A stretch of DNA of 64,000 bases from the NCBI GenBank assembly GCA_020064725.1, contig JAGTWJ010000019.1, positions 3,038,001-3,102,000 of the forward strand, written 5' to 3'. Within the stretch, counting starts at the first letter, position 1. Every line of letters starts with the position of its first letter. A program made the translations under genes and the position numbers. Shown here in pieces: positions 1 through 13,445 of this stretch. Below the pieces are notes generated by a model. It searched no databases, was not told the origin of the DNA, and worked only from the letters and a program-made list of their open reading frames with translations. This DNA comes from Drechslerella dactyloides (taxonomy: Eukaryota > Ascomycota > Orbiliomycetes > Orbiliales > Orbiliaceae).

Positions 1-1533
1 AATTTAGGTGTTGATTAATAAAATCTTAAAAAAAAATTATTAATTAATTGGTAAAGTAAACTAATGAAATATATAATATCTAATATATAAAATAATAAAA
101 ATATATTAATATAGATAGTTTATAGTTTATAACTTTACTAAAAATTAATTTATAATCTATAATTTATAATTTTATTATATATTCTTAATTTATTATAGTA
201 GCTTTTACTCTAAAAAAAAAATAATATAACGTCAATGATAAGCGAACGGATCAGACAAGCGACCGGATCACCCCACTCAGTCAAACACCCCACCAAACAC
301 CTTTTATTTAATATTATAATAAATATCTATTATAAAATTATAAAAAAAAATACTTTAAAATAAATATATATTCAAAGAGATTAATTATCATTTTTTTAAT
401 TTTTTAATATTAATATTAAATTAATAATAATTATTTTAAATATTATAAAAAACAACACAAACTTTTAGGTGTTTGACTGTAAATATCTAAGTAATTTATA
501 AATAAAAACTTCTAAAAATTGAAGATATAATAAATTATTATATAATCTAGGATTATAGAGAGTTCTAGCTTATTATATTAAAAATTAGGCTTTATAAAGG
601 TGGCTAAAGTTGGTACAATACATCCAACTATTTTTAAAAAAATTATATATAAAAATATTATAAAAAAATTTTAAAAAAATTTAGTTTAATTTTAATATAT
701 TAAAAATTTATTATTTTATTTTTTTGAAATTTTTTTATATATTATATAATTTAATATTAATATTTTTAATTTCTATTATAAAAAATTATAAAAAATTGAA
801 TTTTCGACAAAAAAAATTAAAAAAAATTAGAAAAATTATAATTTAATCTTATTTAATCTAATATTAATTTTTTTAATTTTTTTTATAATATTTTTATATA
901 TAATTATTTAAAAAAATAGCTGGTGTGTTGTTGGTGTGTTGTACCAACTTTAACCACTTTTATTAAGCTTAATTTTTAATATAATAAACTAAAACTCTCT
1001 ATAATCCTATATTATATAATAATTTATTATATCTTCAATTTTTAGAAGTTTTTATTTATAAATTACTTAGATATTTACAGTCAAACACCTAAAAGTTTGT
1101 GTTGTTTTTTATAATATTTAAAATAATTATTATTAATTTAATATTAATATTAAAAAATTAAAAAAATGATAATTAATCTCTTTGAATATATATTTATTTT
1201 AAAGTATTTTTTTTTATAATTTTATAATAGATATTTATTATAATATTAAATAAAAGGTGTTTGGTGGGGTGTTTGACTGAGTGGGGTGATCCGGTCGCTT
1301 GTCTGATCCGGTCGCTTATCATACACGTTAAATTATTTTTCTATATAGTAGTATATTTTATATAATTCTAATTTTTATATAAAGTATATTTATATAAATA
1401 TATATCCAATATAAGAATTTAATTTATAAAATATGTAGATATATTTTTACTTCATATACTAGATAGACTGGGTGTTAGTATAGAAGTCTAGTCTATACAG
1501 GATATTCGGGTGCTGCGCTGTTATCCCATAACA
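1..1533 (-). repeat. Reverse-oriented chromovirus LTR, split by M1, running off the left edge
   Basis: Read on the minus strand from 1533, the sequence begins TGTTATGGGATAACAGCGCA and follows the 5' LTR of the intact element at 19,925 for about 203 bp to a TA at 1329-1330. The M1 element is inserted there. The LTR then resumes from 228 down to 1, reaching roughly LTR base 430; the last ~200 bp lie outside the window. No polypurine tract adjoins 1533, so this is either a 5' LTR whose body lies to the left of the window or a solo LTR. Confidence 0.85.
229..1328 (+). mobile_element. Foldback element M1 (non-autonomous, pogo-type ends)
   Basis: A 1,100-bp element flanked by TA (227-228 and 1329-1330). 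Its halves are inverted copies of each other: arms of roughly 460 bp around an AT-rich centre. Arms carry matching landmarks (CACCCCACTCAGTC, AGGTGTTTGACTG) in opposite orientation at both sides. No coding potential. The right end reads (reverse) ACGTGTATGATAAGCGACCG like the other M copies, but the left end reads ACGTCAATGATAAGCGAACG, the pogo-A terminus, so this copy has a chimeric end. It is probably mobilised by a pogo-type transposase supplied in trans (inference from TIR similarity). Confidence 0.9.
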
Positions 1534-1729
1534 ATTATAAGATAAATTCTAAAACAACTAAATATTAAATTAGAGATTAATAAATTAAATTATAAAATAT
1601 ATATATTTAAAAAAGCTATAATAATATATAATAAAGTATAGTTTACTTAATATACTAAGAAATTACTAAAATTAATATATATTGATTTTAATAAATTATA
1701 GAAAATATTTTTATTTTATAAATACTATA

Positions 1730-3621
1730 ACGTCAATGATAAGCGAATGGATTAGACAAGCAAGTGGATCACCTCACTACACCTATGTGCCTACTACTTC
1801 TCTTATACTTTATATCTTTATAACTACTGTAATATCTGTTTTTATAACTAAATCCAAAATTCTTCTAATTATTAAAACTATAAAAAAAAACCAAGAATTA
1901 AGTATTTAAACTATTATTAAATATTATAATATTTTTTATACTATTTTAGTCTACTAATATAATAACTATTTTTTATAATATAACAGTATTTTTAAATCAC
2001 AAAATTTTATAAAATTAGAAGAAGATATTATTGTTTAATATATACTTGAACTATGTGTGTGGTCTTTTCATCCTAAGCTAAATAGTATAGAAGATATGGC
2101 TAACTAGTTGTTGCTGGTGTATAATAATAATAGTATATGATGTATTGATAAAAGATAGGTTAATAACTTTATTAAACACCACCTAGAACTATAGATATGT
2201 CTATTTAAAAAGTATAACTACTAGTAAATAAAATACAAAAATTCTGTATTTATTAATAAATAGTTTTAGTTAATAAAGATTATAAAAACTAAATACAGTA
2301 TTGTAGATAATGATATCTATAACTTTAATAAGATTAATTTTGCAATAAACATAATATCTACAACTACTGTTGTTATAGGTGTTAAAACACACAATAAAAT
2401 TAAGTTAGTATAACTTGGAAATTACAAATAAATAACAATTATCTAGAAAATAGATATAGAAGGTTGGATAGTACTACTATTTATTATCCTCACTAAGCAA
2501 CACCACTTAACTAACTAATATATAGTGACAAAACTACCAATAGATTAGATTATTGTGTTTTCTAATAATAACTAGATAATAAACAAGTTTATTCTATAAT
2601 AACTAAAGCACTTTGATAAATTTATAGCATGGTATTGTATTTCAGACTATTAGCTATTAATCCTAGATAGTTACAAAAACTATTACTCTATTATTTTTAA
2701 ACTATACTATCAGAAGTATAAGATTATTATAATCTATATACTACCATATTTATTATATATTTTTTAGCCACTAAATATTGGCTGTTTTAGGCTATTAAAG
2801 TAGGTATATAGCCATAAGATAAAAAACTTGGTATATATATATATTAATTATATTTTTAAGCTAAAGTTTTTTATTAGGTTCTATAAAGTATTTACTACTA
2901 TAATAATATTTAAAAACATATACAATAACTTTGCTGGAGTTAGTATTATATCTTATAATCCTAACAAAATTTTATTAAAATTAGATATATAGTTACTAAT
3001 AGTTATTCTAGTAAATTTATATTTAAATATTATGAATATAACAACTACCTAAACTATAAAAACATTATTAAACCTATCAAAAACTAGTCTATAAATAGGT
3101 CTAATTAAAAACTAGATTATCTAATATTAAAATAATTTTTTTATATTACTATTAGTAGCTATAGATTAGCTGTCTAAAAGAATATAAACTATAATATATT
3201 AATTAATATTTATATATATAGAGAATATAATACTATACTCTACTAATAAAATATTAAATAAACAGCAATAAGCAAAAAAACAACATATACAACATAAAAA
3301 CATACTCACCATACACCAAACAAATAATATACTAGACTAAGATACTATAGATAAATAGCATAAACAAATAAAACCAAAAAATTGTTAGAATAATATATAG
3401 CCAAAAAAGGGCTTTAGAAAAGTATTACACTACAATCAATACAATAAAGCTAAATATAATATTTAAATATATTAAAAAATATTTTAAATATATAAATAAA
3501 CTATTTAATATATATCTAGCCTAAAGCTATAATATTATAATAATAAAATCAATATTTTTATTAAGATGGGGTGGTGAGGTGATCTGCTCGCTTGTCTGAT
3601 CCATTCGCTTATCATTGACGT
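1730..3621 (+). mobile_element. pogo-A copy 1 (Fot1/pogo-like DNA transposon)
   Basis: Full-length 1,892-bp element with TA duplications at 1728-1729 and 3622-3623. The ends are inverted repeats starting ACGTCAATGATAAGCGAAtG. Each TIR contains two tandem copies of an AAGCGAnCGGATCA-like unit separated by GAC. The body is a RIP-degraded transposase gene read left to right. Confidence 0.93.
1832..3487 (+). pseudogene. pogo-A copy 1 transposase, heavily RIP-mutated
   Basis: Same 1,656-nt frame as the best copy (50,151-51,806). The start codon is ATA instead of ATG. Many in-frame stops are present. The first catalytic motif reads YNFNK (Asp to Asn) and the third PLNIGCF (Asp to Asn); the middle LILDS is retained. 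The C-terminal region keeps HYNQYNKAK, a decayed CCHC knuckle. Not functional. Confidence 0.85.
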
Positions 3622-3623
3622 TA

Positions 3624-4278
3624 TAAACTTTGTTAATGAAATTTTATAATTTTTTTAATATACAATTTATTTTATATATAATAAAATAAGATTTATATAA
3701 GTTATATTTATAAAAAATAAGAAATATTTTAATTTATTATTTAAAATATTTATTAAAAAATAAAAAAATAATTATTTATACTTTAAAGTGTATAGAATCT
3801 ATTTTAATAATACTAAGAAGTTAATTTTAGTAAAAATTTAAATAATTTATAAAATAAAAAGTATAAAGATTGAAAATAATATATTTTATTGTTTAAAATA
3901 AAATAGAATTATAAAGTAAATAATTAGAATAATTAATTATAAAATATTTATTATATTAATTAATTTAAGATTTTTTAAAGATATTTTAAGTTAAAATTAG
4001 CTAAATAATAGTATACTTATATAATAGGTTATTTTTAATAAGAAAAATATATGTTTAAAGTTTTTTAAAAAATAAGTAAATTAATTTAATTATATTAGTT
4101 ATTTTTAAAATAGAAAATAATATATATTTTAAAATATTTTATAAATTCTTTTATAAAAATATTTTTATATATAATTTTCTTTTATTTGATTATTATATAT
4201 ATATATAATATTATTTAAATAATAAAAAATTAAATAAATTATATAATTAAAAATTTGGAAAAATATTTTTATTAGATA
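3624..4278. other. Unclassified AT-rich decayed DNA
   Basis: 655 bp between pogo-A copies 1 and 2. With 1534-1727 it forms the site into which copy 1 inserted. A weak frame suggests an old coding repeat, but no motif can be named. Confidence 0.5.
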
Positions 4279-4280
4279 TA

Positions 4281-6172
4281 ACGTCAATGATAAGTGAACG
4301 GATCAGACAAGTGAGTGGATCACCTCACTATACCTACGTGCCCACTACTCCTCCTATATCTTATACTTTTATAATTATTGTAATGCCTACCTCTACAACC
4401 AAATCCAGAGTTTTTTTAGTTATTAAAACTATAAAAAAAAACTAAGAATTAAGTATTTAAACTGCTACTAAACATTATAATATCTTTTATACCACCTTAA
4501 TTTACCAATATAATAACTATTTTTTATGATACAATAACATCTTTAAATTATAAAACCTTATAAAATTGGAGAAAAATACCATTGTTTAATATATATTTAA
4601 GCTATGTACACAGTTTTTTTATTTTAAGTTGGGTAGTGTGAAAAATATGGCCAACCAGCTGCTGCTAACACATAGCAACAATAATATGTGATATGTTAAT
4701 AAGAGATAGGTTAATAATTTTATCAAACACCACCCAAAGTTATAGATATATCTATCTAAAAAGTACAATTATTAATAAATAAAATACAAAAATCCTATAT
4801 TTATTAACAAGTAGTTTCAGCTAATAGAGGCTATAAAGACTAAATATAATATCATAGACAATAACATCTATAATTTTAATAAAACTAGCTTCACAATAGA
4901 TATAATATCTACAATTATTATTGTTACAGATACTAAAATATATAATAAAGCTAAGTTAACACAACCTGAGAATCACAAATAGGTAACAATTATTTAGAAA
5001 ATAAACATAGAAGGTTAGGCAGTACCACCATTTATTATCCTCACTAGGTAATACCACTTAACTAGCTGGTATACAGCAACAAAACTACCAATAAATTAGG
5101 TTATTATATTTTCTAATAACAGCTAGATAATAAACAAACTCACTCTACAATAGCTAAAGCATTTTAACAAATTTACAACACAGCATTGTATTTCAGACTA
5201 CCAACTATTAATCCTAGATAATCACAAAAGCCACCACTCTATTACCTTTAAGCTATACTATTAAAAACATAAGATTATTATAATCTGTATACTACCATAT
5301 TTATTATATATCCTTCAACCACTAGATATTAACTACTTTAAACCATTAAAACAAGTATATAACCATAAAATAGAAAACTTAATACACACATATATTAATT
5401 ATATCTCTAAACTGGAGTTTCTTACTAGATTCCACAAAACATTTACTACTACAATAACACCTAAAAACATACACAGCAGCTTTACTAAAGCTGGTATTAT
5501 ACTTTATAATTTTAACAAAGTTTTATTAAAACTGGATATACAGTTACCAACAGCTACTCTAGTAAATTTATGTCCAGATACTGTAAATATAGTAGCTACC
5601 TGGACTACAAAAATATTATTAAATTTATCAAAAACTAGCCTATAAGTAGGCCTAATCAAAAACCAGATTACCCAGTATTAGAATAACTCTCCTACATTAC
5701 TACTAACAACTATAAACCAGCTATCTAAAAGAACACAAACTATAATATATTAATTAACACTTATATATACAGAAAACACAACACTACACTCTACTAATAA
5801 AACATTAAATAAACAACAGCAAGCAAAAAAACAACATATACAACATAAAGACATACTCACCATATACTAAGCAGATAATATACTAAACCAAGACACCATA
5901 GATAAACAGCATAAACAGATAAAACCAAAAAACTATCAAAACAACATACAGCCAAAAAAAGACTCTAAAAAAGTATTACACTACAATCAATACAATAAAA
6001 CTAAACATAATATTCAAACATATCAAAAAACATCTTAAACATATAAATAAACTATTTAATATATATCTAACCCAAAGCTATAGTATTGTGGTGGTGAAAT
6101 CAGTATTTTCATTAAAATGGGGTGGTAAGGTGATCCGCTCACTTGTCTGATCCATTCGCTTATCATTGACGT
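4281..6172 (+). mobile_element. pogo-A copy 2
   Basis: 1,892 bp, TA duplications at 4279-4280 and 6173-6174, TIRs as in the family with a few C-to-T changes (AAGTGAACGG, GTGAGTGGATC). Same orientation as copies 1 and 3. Confidence 0.93.
4383..6038 (+). pseudogene. pogo-A copy 2 transposase pseudogene
   Basis: Readable along the full 1,656-nt frame with stops at former Gln/Trp/Arg codons. First catalytic Asp is lost (YNFNKTSF); LLILDNHKSH and LQPLDI are retained. The C-terminus keeps HYNQYNKTKHNIQTY, the decayed knuckle. G-to-A changes predominate in the 3' half, so C is retained there. Confidence 0.87.
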
Positions 6173-6174
6173 TA

Positions 6175-7192
6175 TATAAACTATAAAATAGTTTAGAATA
6201 TAGAATATAGTTTATAATATAATCTATATAATTTAAAATAATAAAAGATTTTTTTTTATAAAAAAAAATTTTATAAAATATTTTTTAATATAGAAAAAAC
6301 TACTAATATATAGAATAATAAATAATATATTATTTTAGGTGGAATTAGAAAAATAATTATAAAATAGTTTATAATTAGTAGTAGTTTAAGAGATATTTTT
6401 TATATTTAATAAGGGAGATTAAGAAATTTTATTAGTTAAATTATAGATTAATATAATAGAGGATTTTAGAAAATTAATAATTTTACTAAAAAACTTAAAT
6501 ATAAATAAATCTTAATATATAGATTATAGTAAGAAAATAAATTTTAGTTATAGATAATCTATAAGAATTTTATAATATATAAGAATAGTTATAATAAAGA
6601 CTTTAAATTATAAAATAAAAAATAAAAAGATCTATATTTTAATTAAATTTTAGATTTTTAAATAAACCCTTAAGTTATTTAATAGAAAAAAATAATTATA
6701 AATAATTTAAAATAAACTATAATTTTTAGAATAGAAATTTATATAGAAAACTATAAACTAAATTTTAGAAGGAATTAAAATAATAAAAATTAAATAAATA
6801 TTTAAATATAAGATAATTATTAAAAATAATTTATAATATAAAGTATAACTAATTATTAAAAGATATAAATAATAATATAGGATTTATTTTATAAAAATTT
6901 ATATATTTATTATGAATTTAAGAATAATATATATTCTACTAACTATAATTACTATTCTAAATCTAGAGATTTATTAAATAAACATCAAAACAGCTTTTTT
7001 TAATATTTAAAAAAGAATATATTTATATAAAACTACTTTTAGGATTTAAACAATTGATAAAAAATCAAAATATAATTATTTTATATTTTTATAAATTATT
7101 TTATAATCTAAAATAAACTCTTAATTTATAGAATAAAAATTAAAAAATAAATTATTTAATATTATCTTTTTAATTAAACTTTAATAATTAAA
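6175..7192. other. Unclassified decayed DNA between pogo-A copies
   Basis: About 1 kb of AT-rich sequence with no recognisable protein, TIR or LTR. Base composition is like RIP-degraded repeats rather than a host gene. Confidence 0.45.
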
Positions 7193-7194
7193 TA

Positions 7195-9078
7195 ACGTCA
7201 ATGATAAGCGAATGGATCAGACAAGCGAGCAGATCACCTCACTACACCTATGTGTCTACCACTCCTCCTATATCTTATATTTCCATAACTACTGTAATGT
7301 CTGTTTTTATAATTGAATCTAGAATTCTTTTAGCTATTGAAGTTATAAAAAAAAACTAAGAATTAAGTATTTGAATTATTGTTAAGTATTATGATGTTTT
7401 TTATATTATTTTAGTCTATTAATATAATAGCTGTTTTTTATAATATAATAGTATCCTTAAATTGTGAAATTTTATAAAATTGGAGGAGAATATTATTATT
7501 TAATATATACTTAAACTATATATATAGTTTTTTTATCCTAGGTTAAATAATATAAAAGATATGGCTAACTAGCTGCTGCTGGTGCATAGTAATGATAGTA
7601 TACAATATATTAATAAAAAATAGACTAGTAACTTTGTTAAATATTGCCTAAAGTTATAGATGTGTTTGTTTAGGAAGTACAATTATTAATAAACAAAATA
7701 CAAAAATCTTATATTTATTAGTAAGTAATTTTAGTTAATAGAAGTTATAAAAACCAAGTACAACATCATAGATAATGATATTTACAACTTTAATAAAACT
7801 GGTTTTATAATAAACATAATATCTATAACTATTGTTGTTATAGGTATTGAAATATACAATAAAACTAAGCTAATATAGTCTAGAAATCACAAATAAGCAA
7901 CAATTATCCAGAAGATAAGTATAAAAAGTTAAATAATACTACCATTTATTATCTTTACTAGATAATACTATTTAGCTAGCTAGTATATAATAACAAAGCT
8001 ATTAATAAATTAAGTTATTATATTTTCTAATAACAATTAGATAACAAATAAACTCACTCTATAATAGCTAAAATACTTTGATAAGTTTATAGTGTGGTAC
8101 TACATTTCAGACTACTGGTTATTAATCCTAGATAATCACAAAAGCCACCACTCTATTATCTTTAAACTATACTACCAAAAGCATAAAATTGTTCATACCA
8201 CCACATTTATTATATATTTTTTAGTTACTGAATATTGGCTGTTTTGGGCTATTAAAACAGGTATATAGCCATAAAATAAAAAACTTAATACATATATATG
8301 TTAACCATATCTTTAAGCTGGAGTTTCTCACTAGATTCTATAAAACATTTACTGTTATAATAATACCTAAAAATATATATAGTAGCTTTGTTGGAGCTGG
8401 CATTGTACCTTATAATTTTAACAAAGTTTTATTAAAGCTAGATATATAGTTACTAGTAGCTATTTTAGTAAATTCATATCCAGATATTATAAATATAGTA
8501 ACTACCTAGACTATAAAAATATTATTAAATTTATTAAAAACTAGCTTACAAACAAACCTAATCAAAAACCAAATTATCTAATACTAAAATAGCTTTTTTA
8601 TATTACTACTAACAGCTATAAACCAACTATCTAAAAAGATATAGACTATAATATATTAATTAATATTTATATATACAGAAAATATAACACTATACTCTAC
8701 TAATAAAACATTAAATAAACAACAATAAATAAAAAAATAACATATATAATATAGAGATATACTCACCATATACCAGACAAATAATATACTAGACTAAGAC
8801 ACCATAAATAAACAGCATAAACAAATAAAGCCAAAAAATTATTAGAATAATATACAACCAAAAGGAGGTTCTAAAAAGATATTACACTACAGTTAATATA
8901 GTAAAATTAAACATAATATTTAAATATATTAAGAGATATTTTAAATATATAAATAAACTATTTAGTATATATCTAGCCTAAAGCTATAGTATTATGATAG
9001 TAAAATCAATATTTTTGTTAAAATGGGGTAGTAAGGTGATCCACTTACTTATCTAATCCGTTCGCTTATCATTGACGT
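7195..9078 (+). mobile_element. pogo-A copy 3 (junction of rearrangement)
   Basis: 1,884 bp with TA at 7193-7194 and 9079-9080. Its right flank (9081 on) is the 3' half of a pogo-C transposase gene, but its left flank is unrelated DNA. The matching pogo-C 5' half lies at 58,571-58,756 beside another pogo-A copy. This element is therefore probably a recombinant between two pogo-A copies. Confidence 0.9.
7297..8944 (+). pseudogene. pogo-A copy 3 transposase pseudogene
   Basis: 1,648 nt, 8 bp shorter than the 1,656-nt family frame, so at least one frameshift adds to the many stops. The first Asp motif has Asn (ACTTTAATAAAACTGG), LILDNHKSH is retained, and the third motif reads LLNIGCF (Asp to Asn). 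Confidence 0.82.
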
Positions 9079-9080
9079 TA

Positions 9081-9374
9081 GTAGTTTTATTAAAACTAGT
9101 ATTATATTTTATAATTTTAATAGAGTTTTATTAAAGTTGGATGTGTAGTTATTAATAGCTATTTTAGTAAATTTATGTCTAAGTATTATGAATATGATAG
9201 CTACTTAGATTATAAAAATATTATTAAATCTATTAGAGGCTAGTCTATAAGTAGACCTAATTAAAAATCAGATTATTTAATATTAGAATAGTTTTTTTAT
9301 ATTATTACTAGTAGTTGTGGACTAGTTATTTAAAAAAATGTAGATAATAATATACTAAATAGTATTTATATATA
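9081..9374 (+). pseudogene. pogo-C element, piece 3 (transposase 3' segment)
   Basis: Encodes the stretch after the catalytic core (decayed versions of GAGIVPYNPDRVLLKLD and the following Pro/Leu-rich part). It joins piece 4 at 11,268 across the pogo-B insertion, and piece 2 at 58,756 across a pogo-A insertion that has since been rearranged. Confidence 0.85.
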
Positions 9375-11265
9375 ACGTCAAAGATAAGCGAGCGAGCCGG
9401 ACAAGCGAGCGAGCCACCTCCGGCCGCCTACGGACCCCTTTACCTTCACCACCATATATCTCAACAACCACAATAATGGCTATCTCTATGACTAAATCAC
9501 ATATAAATATAGCTATTTAAGCTTTGGAAAAAGATACAGTTTTAAGTATCAGGGCTGCTGTAAAGCTATATAATGTCCCCTGGTCTACCCTTACCCACCA
9601 GTGCAAAGGCCGTACCTCTAGGGCAGATAGTACTCCGAAATTATAAAACTTTATAAATTTAGAAGAGGATATTATTGTTTAGTATATATTTGAGCTATGT
9701 GTGTGGTCTTTTCATCTTAAATTAAATAATATAGAAGATATGGCCAACCAATTGCTATCAACACATAGCAACAATAACACGTAATATGTTAATAAGAAAT
9801 AGGCTAATAACTTTGTCAAACACCACCCAGAACTACAAATGTGTTTATTTAGGAAATATGACTATTAGCAAACAAAATATGAAGATCCTGCACTTATTAG
9901 TAAGTAATTTCAGCTAGTCGAGGTTGTAAAGGTCAAGTATGGTATTGCGGATAATGACATCTATAATTTCGATGAGACTGGCTTTGTAATGGGCATAATA
10001 TCTATAATCATTGTTGTTACAGGTGTTGAATCGCACAATAAAGCAAAGCTAGCACAGCCTGGAAACTGTAAATAGATAACAGTTATTTAGGGGGTAGGTA
10101 TAGAAGGTTGGATATTACCATCATTCATTATCCTTACTAAGCAGTACTATTTAGCTAGTTGGTATATAGTGACCAAACTATCAGCAGATTAGGTTATTAT
10201 GCTTTCTGATAACAGCTGAACAATGAACAAGCTTGCTTTACAATAACTACAGTACTTCAATAAATTTACAGTACAGTACTGCTATTTGGACTACTGGCTA
10301 TTAATCCTAGATAATCACAAAAGCCACTATTCAACTATTTTCAAGCTATACTGCCAAAAATATAAGATTGTTATAATCTGTATGCTGCCACATTTATTGC
10401 ATATCCTCCAGTTATTGGATATTGGCTGCTTTGGGCTACTAAAGTAGGTGTATAGTAAGGAGATGGAGAGCTTAATATGTGCACACATCAACCATATTTT
10501 TAAGCTAGAATTTCTCTCTGGATTTTATAAGGTATTTACTACTACAATAACATTTAAAAATATACACAGCAGTTTTGTTGGAGCTGGTATTGTACCTTAT
10601 AACCCAGACAGAGTTCTATCAAAACTGGATATACAGTTGCTAGTGGCTACTCCAGTAAATTCACACCCAGATACTGTGAATGCAGAAGCTACTTGGACTA
10701 CAAAAACACCATTAAATCTGTCAAAAACTAGTCTACAAACAAACCTAATTAAAAATTAGATTATCTAATATCAAAATATCTTTCCCATATTGTTGCTAGT
10801 AGCTGTGGACCAGCTATCTAAAGAGGTGCAAACAATAATACACTAAATAACACTTATACACACAGAAAACACAACACTTTGCTCCACAAATGAGTTACTA
10901 AGCAAGCACCAACAGCTAAAAAGATAGCATATACAGCATAAGGGCACGTTTACTATACACCAGGCTAACAGAATCCTGGACAACAATACTATAGACAAAA
11001 TGGTTAAGCAGCCAGCGCCTCCAAAACACCAGCGCACCCCCCAGCCAGAGGCTACCTCTACACACATACACCACTATAGTAATTATGGCAAGCCTAAACA
11101 TAACATTCAAACATGCCAGCAGACATCTTAAGCATATATATAAGCTATTTAGCATATATCTAGGCCAGCATAATAGTGGTGTAGTGGTAAAGCCAGTGTT
11201 TTTGTTGGGGTGGGGTGGTGAGGTGGCTCGCTCGCTTGTCCGGCTCGCTCGCTTATCTTTGACGT
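9375..11265 (+). mobile_element. pogo-B copy 1, nested in pogo-C
   Basis: 1,891 bp with TA at 9373-9374 and 11,266-11,267. TIR begins ACGTCAAAGATAAGCGAGCG and contains two AAGCGAGCGAGCC units. It sits inside the pogo-C element: removing it and one TA rejoins 'agtatttatata' to 'tagagaatataat' in register with the intact family sequence. It is younger and less mutated than its host element. Confidence 0.94.
9476..11131 (+). pseudogene. pogo-B transposase, complete length with nonsense changes only
   Basis: A DDE-superfamily transposase of the Fot1/pogo type, which would bind the TIRs and cut and paste the element at TA. The frame runs 552 codons from ATG to TAA without an indel. An N-terminal helix-turn-helix/CENP-B-like region precedes the core. 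All three catalytic Asp motifs survive: NFDETGF (about 9,970), LILDNHKSH (about 10,310), LLDIGCF (about 10,420). The longest open stretch, 10,448-10,759, contains GAGIVPYNPDRVLSKLD. A C-terminal knuckle (SNYGKPKHNIQTC) has lost one Cys. Stops at former Gln/Trp codons make it inactive. Confidence 0.9.
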
Positions 11266-11267
11266 TA

Positions 11268-11670
11268 TAGAGAATATAATATTTTGTTTTATAAATGAGC
11301 TACTAAGTAAGTATTAATAGCTAAAAAAATAGTATATATAGTATAGGGATATATTAATTATATACTAAATTAATAGAATCTTGGATAATAATATTATAAA
11401 TAAAATAATTAGGTAGTTAGCTTTTCTAAAATACTAATATATTTTTTAGTTAGAGGATAGTATTATATATATATACTGTTATAATAATTATAATAAGACT
11501 AAACATAATATTTAAATTTATTAATAAATATTTTTAGAATCTGAATAAATAGTTTTCTATTTTTAAAGTAGAAAATTATTTAATAATAATAATATAGCTG
11601 GACTTTTTATTAAGGTAAGATAGAGAGCTGTGCCACTTGCTTATCTGTGCCGGCTGCTTATCATTGACAT
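11268..11670 (+). pseudogene. pogo-C element, piece 4 (transposase C-terminus and right TIR)
   Basis: Continues piece 3 after the pogo-B insertion. Contains the decayed C-terminal knuckle (11,480-11,530) and a stop near 11,546-11,548. It ends in a TIR that reads, reversed, ATGTCAATGATAAGCAGCCG then GCACAGATAAGC, followed by TA at 11,671-11,672. This TIR matches the left end at 55,669, not the pogo-A or pogo-B ends. Confidence 0.88.
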
Positions 11671-11672
11671 TA

Positions 11673-13445
11673 TAGTAATATTAATATAATTTAAAAATAT
11701 TTATTTTTTAATTTATTTTGTTTATTAATTAAATTTTTAATTTAATTTTTAAAAAACTAAATATAAAAATAGAATATTTTTTAACCAAATTTATTTAAAA
11801 TTTTATTTTAATATATTTATAAATCTATAATATATAAATTAAAATTATATTTCTTAATAATTATAATAAAAAAAAAAGACTATATTTATTATTTAATATT
11901 TTAATATTTATATTTTTGGTGATTAATATATATACTTTAATTTTAATAGATATTAATAAAGTTTAATATTAGTATTTTTAAATAAAATTATATATATTAT
12001 TATATTAATTATTAAGACCTACTAATATAAAATATCTAAAAATAATAATAAAAATATATTATCTATATTACTAATTAATATATATAATAATAAATTAAAA
12101 ATATAATATTAGTTAAGATATCTAGTTCTTAGCTTATTATGTGGGTTTTTTTTAAAAATTTATAAAATAATAGTAAATTATTACCTATAATATTTATTAT
12201 AATTTATTAAAAATATCTTTATATTATTTTTATAATAAATTTAAGGAAGGTATAAATAAAATATTAAATAATATTTATAATATAAATATATTATAGATTA
12301 TAATAAATAAGTATAATAATCTGATAATTAATAATATTAAATATACTTTATTATTTTAGATAATAGAATAATCTATTTTAGAAATTTATAATAAATACTA
12401 AGTTATTATTAATTATTTTGATTATTAATTTATAAACCTTAAATAATTAAAAAACAAATACTTATAATATATGATAAATATAGTTAAATATTTTAAATTA
12501 TAAGATAAATCTATTACTAGCCTAATCAATAATTATAACAAATTAATATAAATATATTATTTTATTTATATAAACTATATTTATTACGAATTTATATAAA
12601 TTAAATATAATATAGATAATTTTGTTTTTTAATATAAGAAAATTTATATTTAAAAAATTGTTTTTGATAATGAAGGAATTTTATATATTAAAAGAATAAT
12701 ATCTTAAGTTATTTTAGAATATATTCTTTATTTATATTTATTTTTGGAAAAATATTTTTTGTTTAGTTAGATTATTAAGATTAAAATTATATTTATCACT
12801 AATAAGTTTTTTTTATATAATAATTTATATACTACTATTAAATATATTAATAAATTTAGAATATCTTTTTTAATTTATATCTAAGATATTAATTTATTAG
12901 AATCAGTAGTTTTTCCTTAAAATATTTTTATATTATTAGTCTTTTTTTTTATATAGTTTTTATTATAAATAATATTATAAATTAGTATATATTTAAATAA
13001 TATTAAATTAATATTTATATTTTAATTCTATTATATATTATCTATTAATTAGTTATATTAATCTATTAATTATAGTTATTAAGTTTTTTTTAATAATATT
13101 TTACTTTTATTATAAAATTCTATTTAATTATTATATTGTTAATAAAATAATATAAAATTTTTAGCTATATAATACTAAAGTTTAGATTAAATATAATAAA
13201 TATATAATTTTTAATTATTATTTATAATTATATTAGTTTTAATTTAAATATAAAATTTATTTTGTTTTTGTATACTATTTAATTAGATAAAACTTGTTTT
13301 TTTTTAAAAAAAATTATAGATATTTAGTAAAAGTTTATTAATTTATCAATATAAATTAAATTCCAAATCTTTTTGTTGTCTGAGTCTATTATATTTCCTT
13401 TATTTATATATATTTATTTAATAGTACAATAATTAATTATATTAT
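11673..13445. other. Unclassified AT-rich decayed DNA
   Basis: About 1.8 kb with no identifiable reading frame, TIR or LTR. Low-complexity A/T runs dominate; slightly G-containing patches near 12,600-12,800 suggest an old degraded repeat. Confidence 0.45.
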
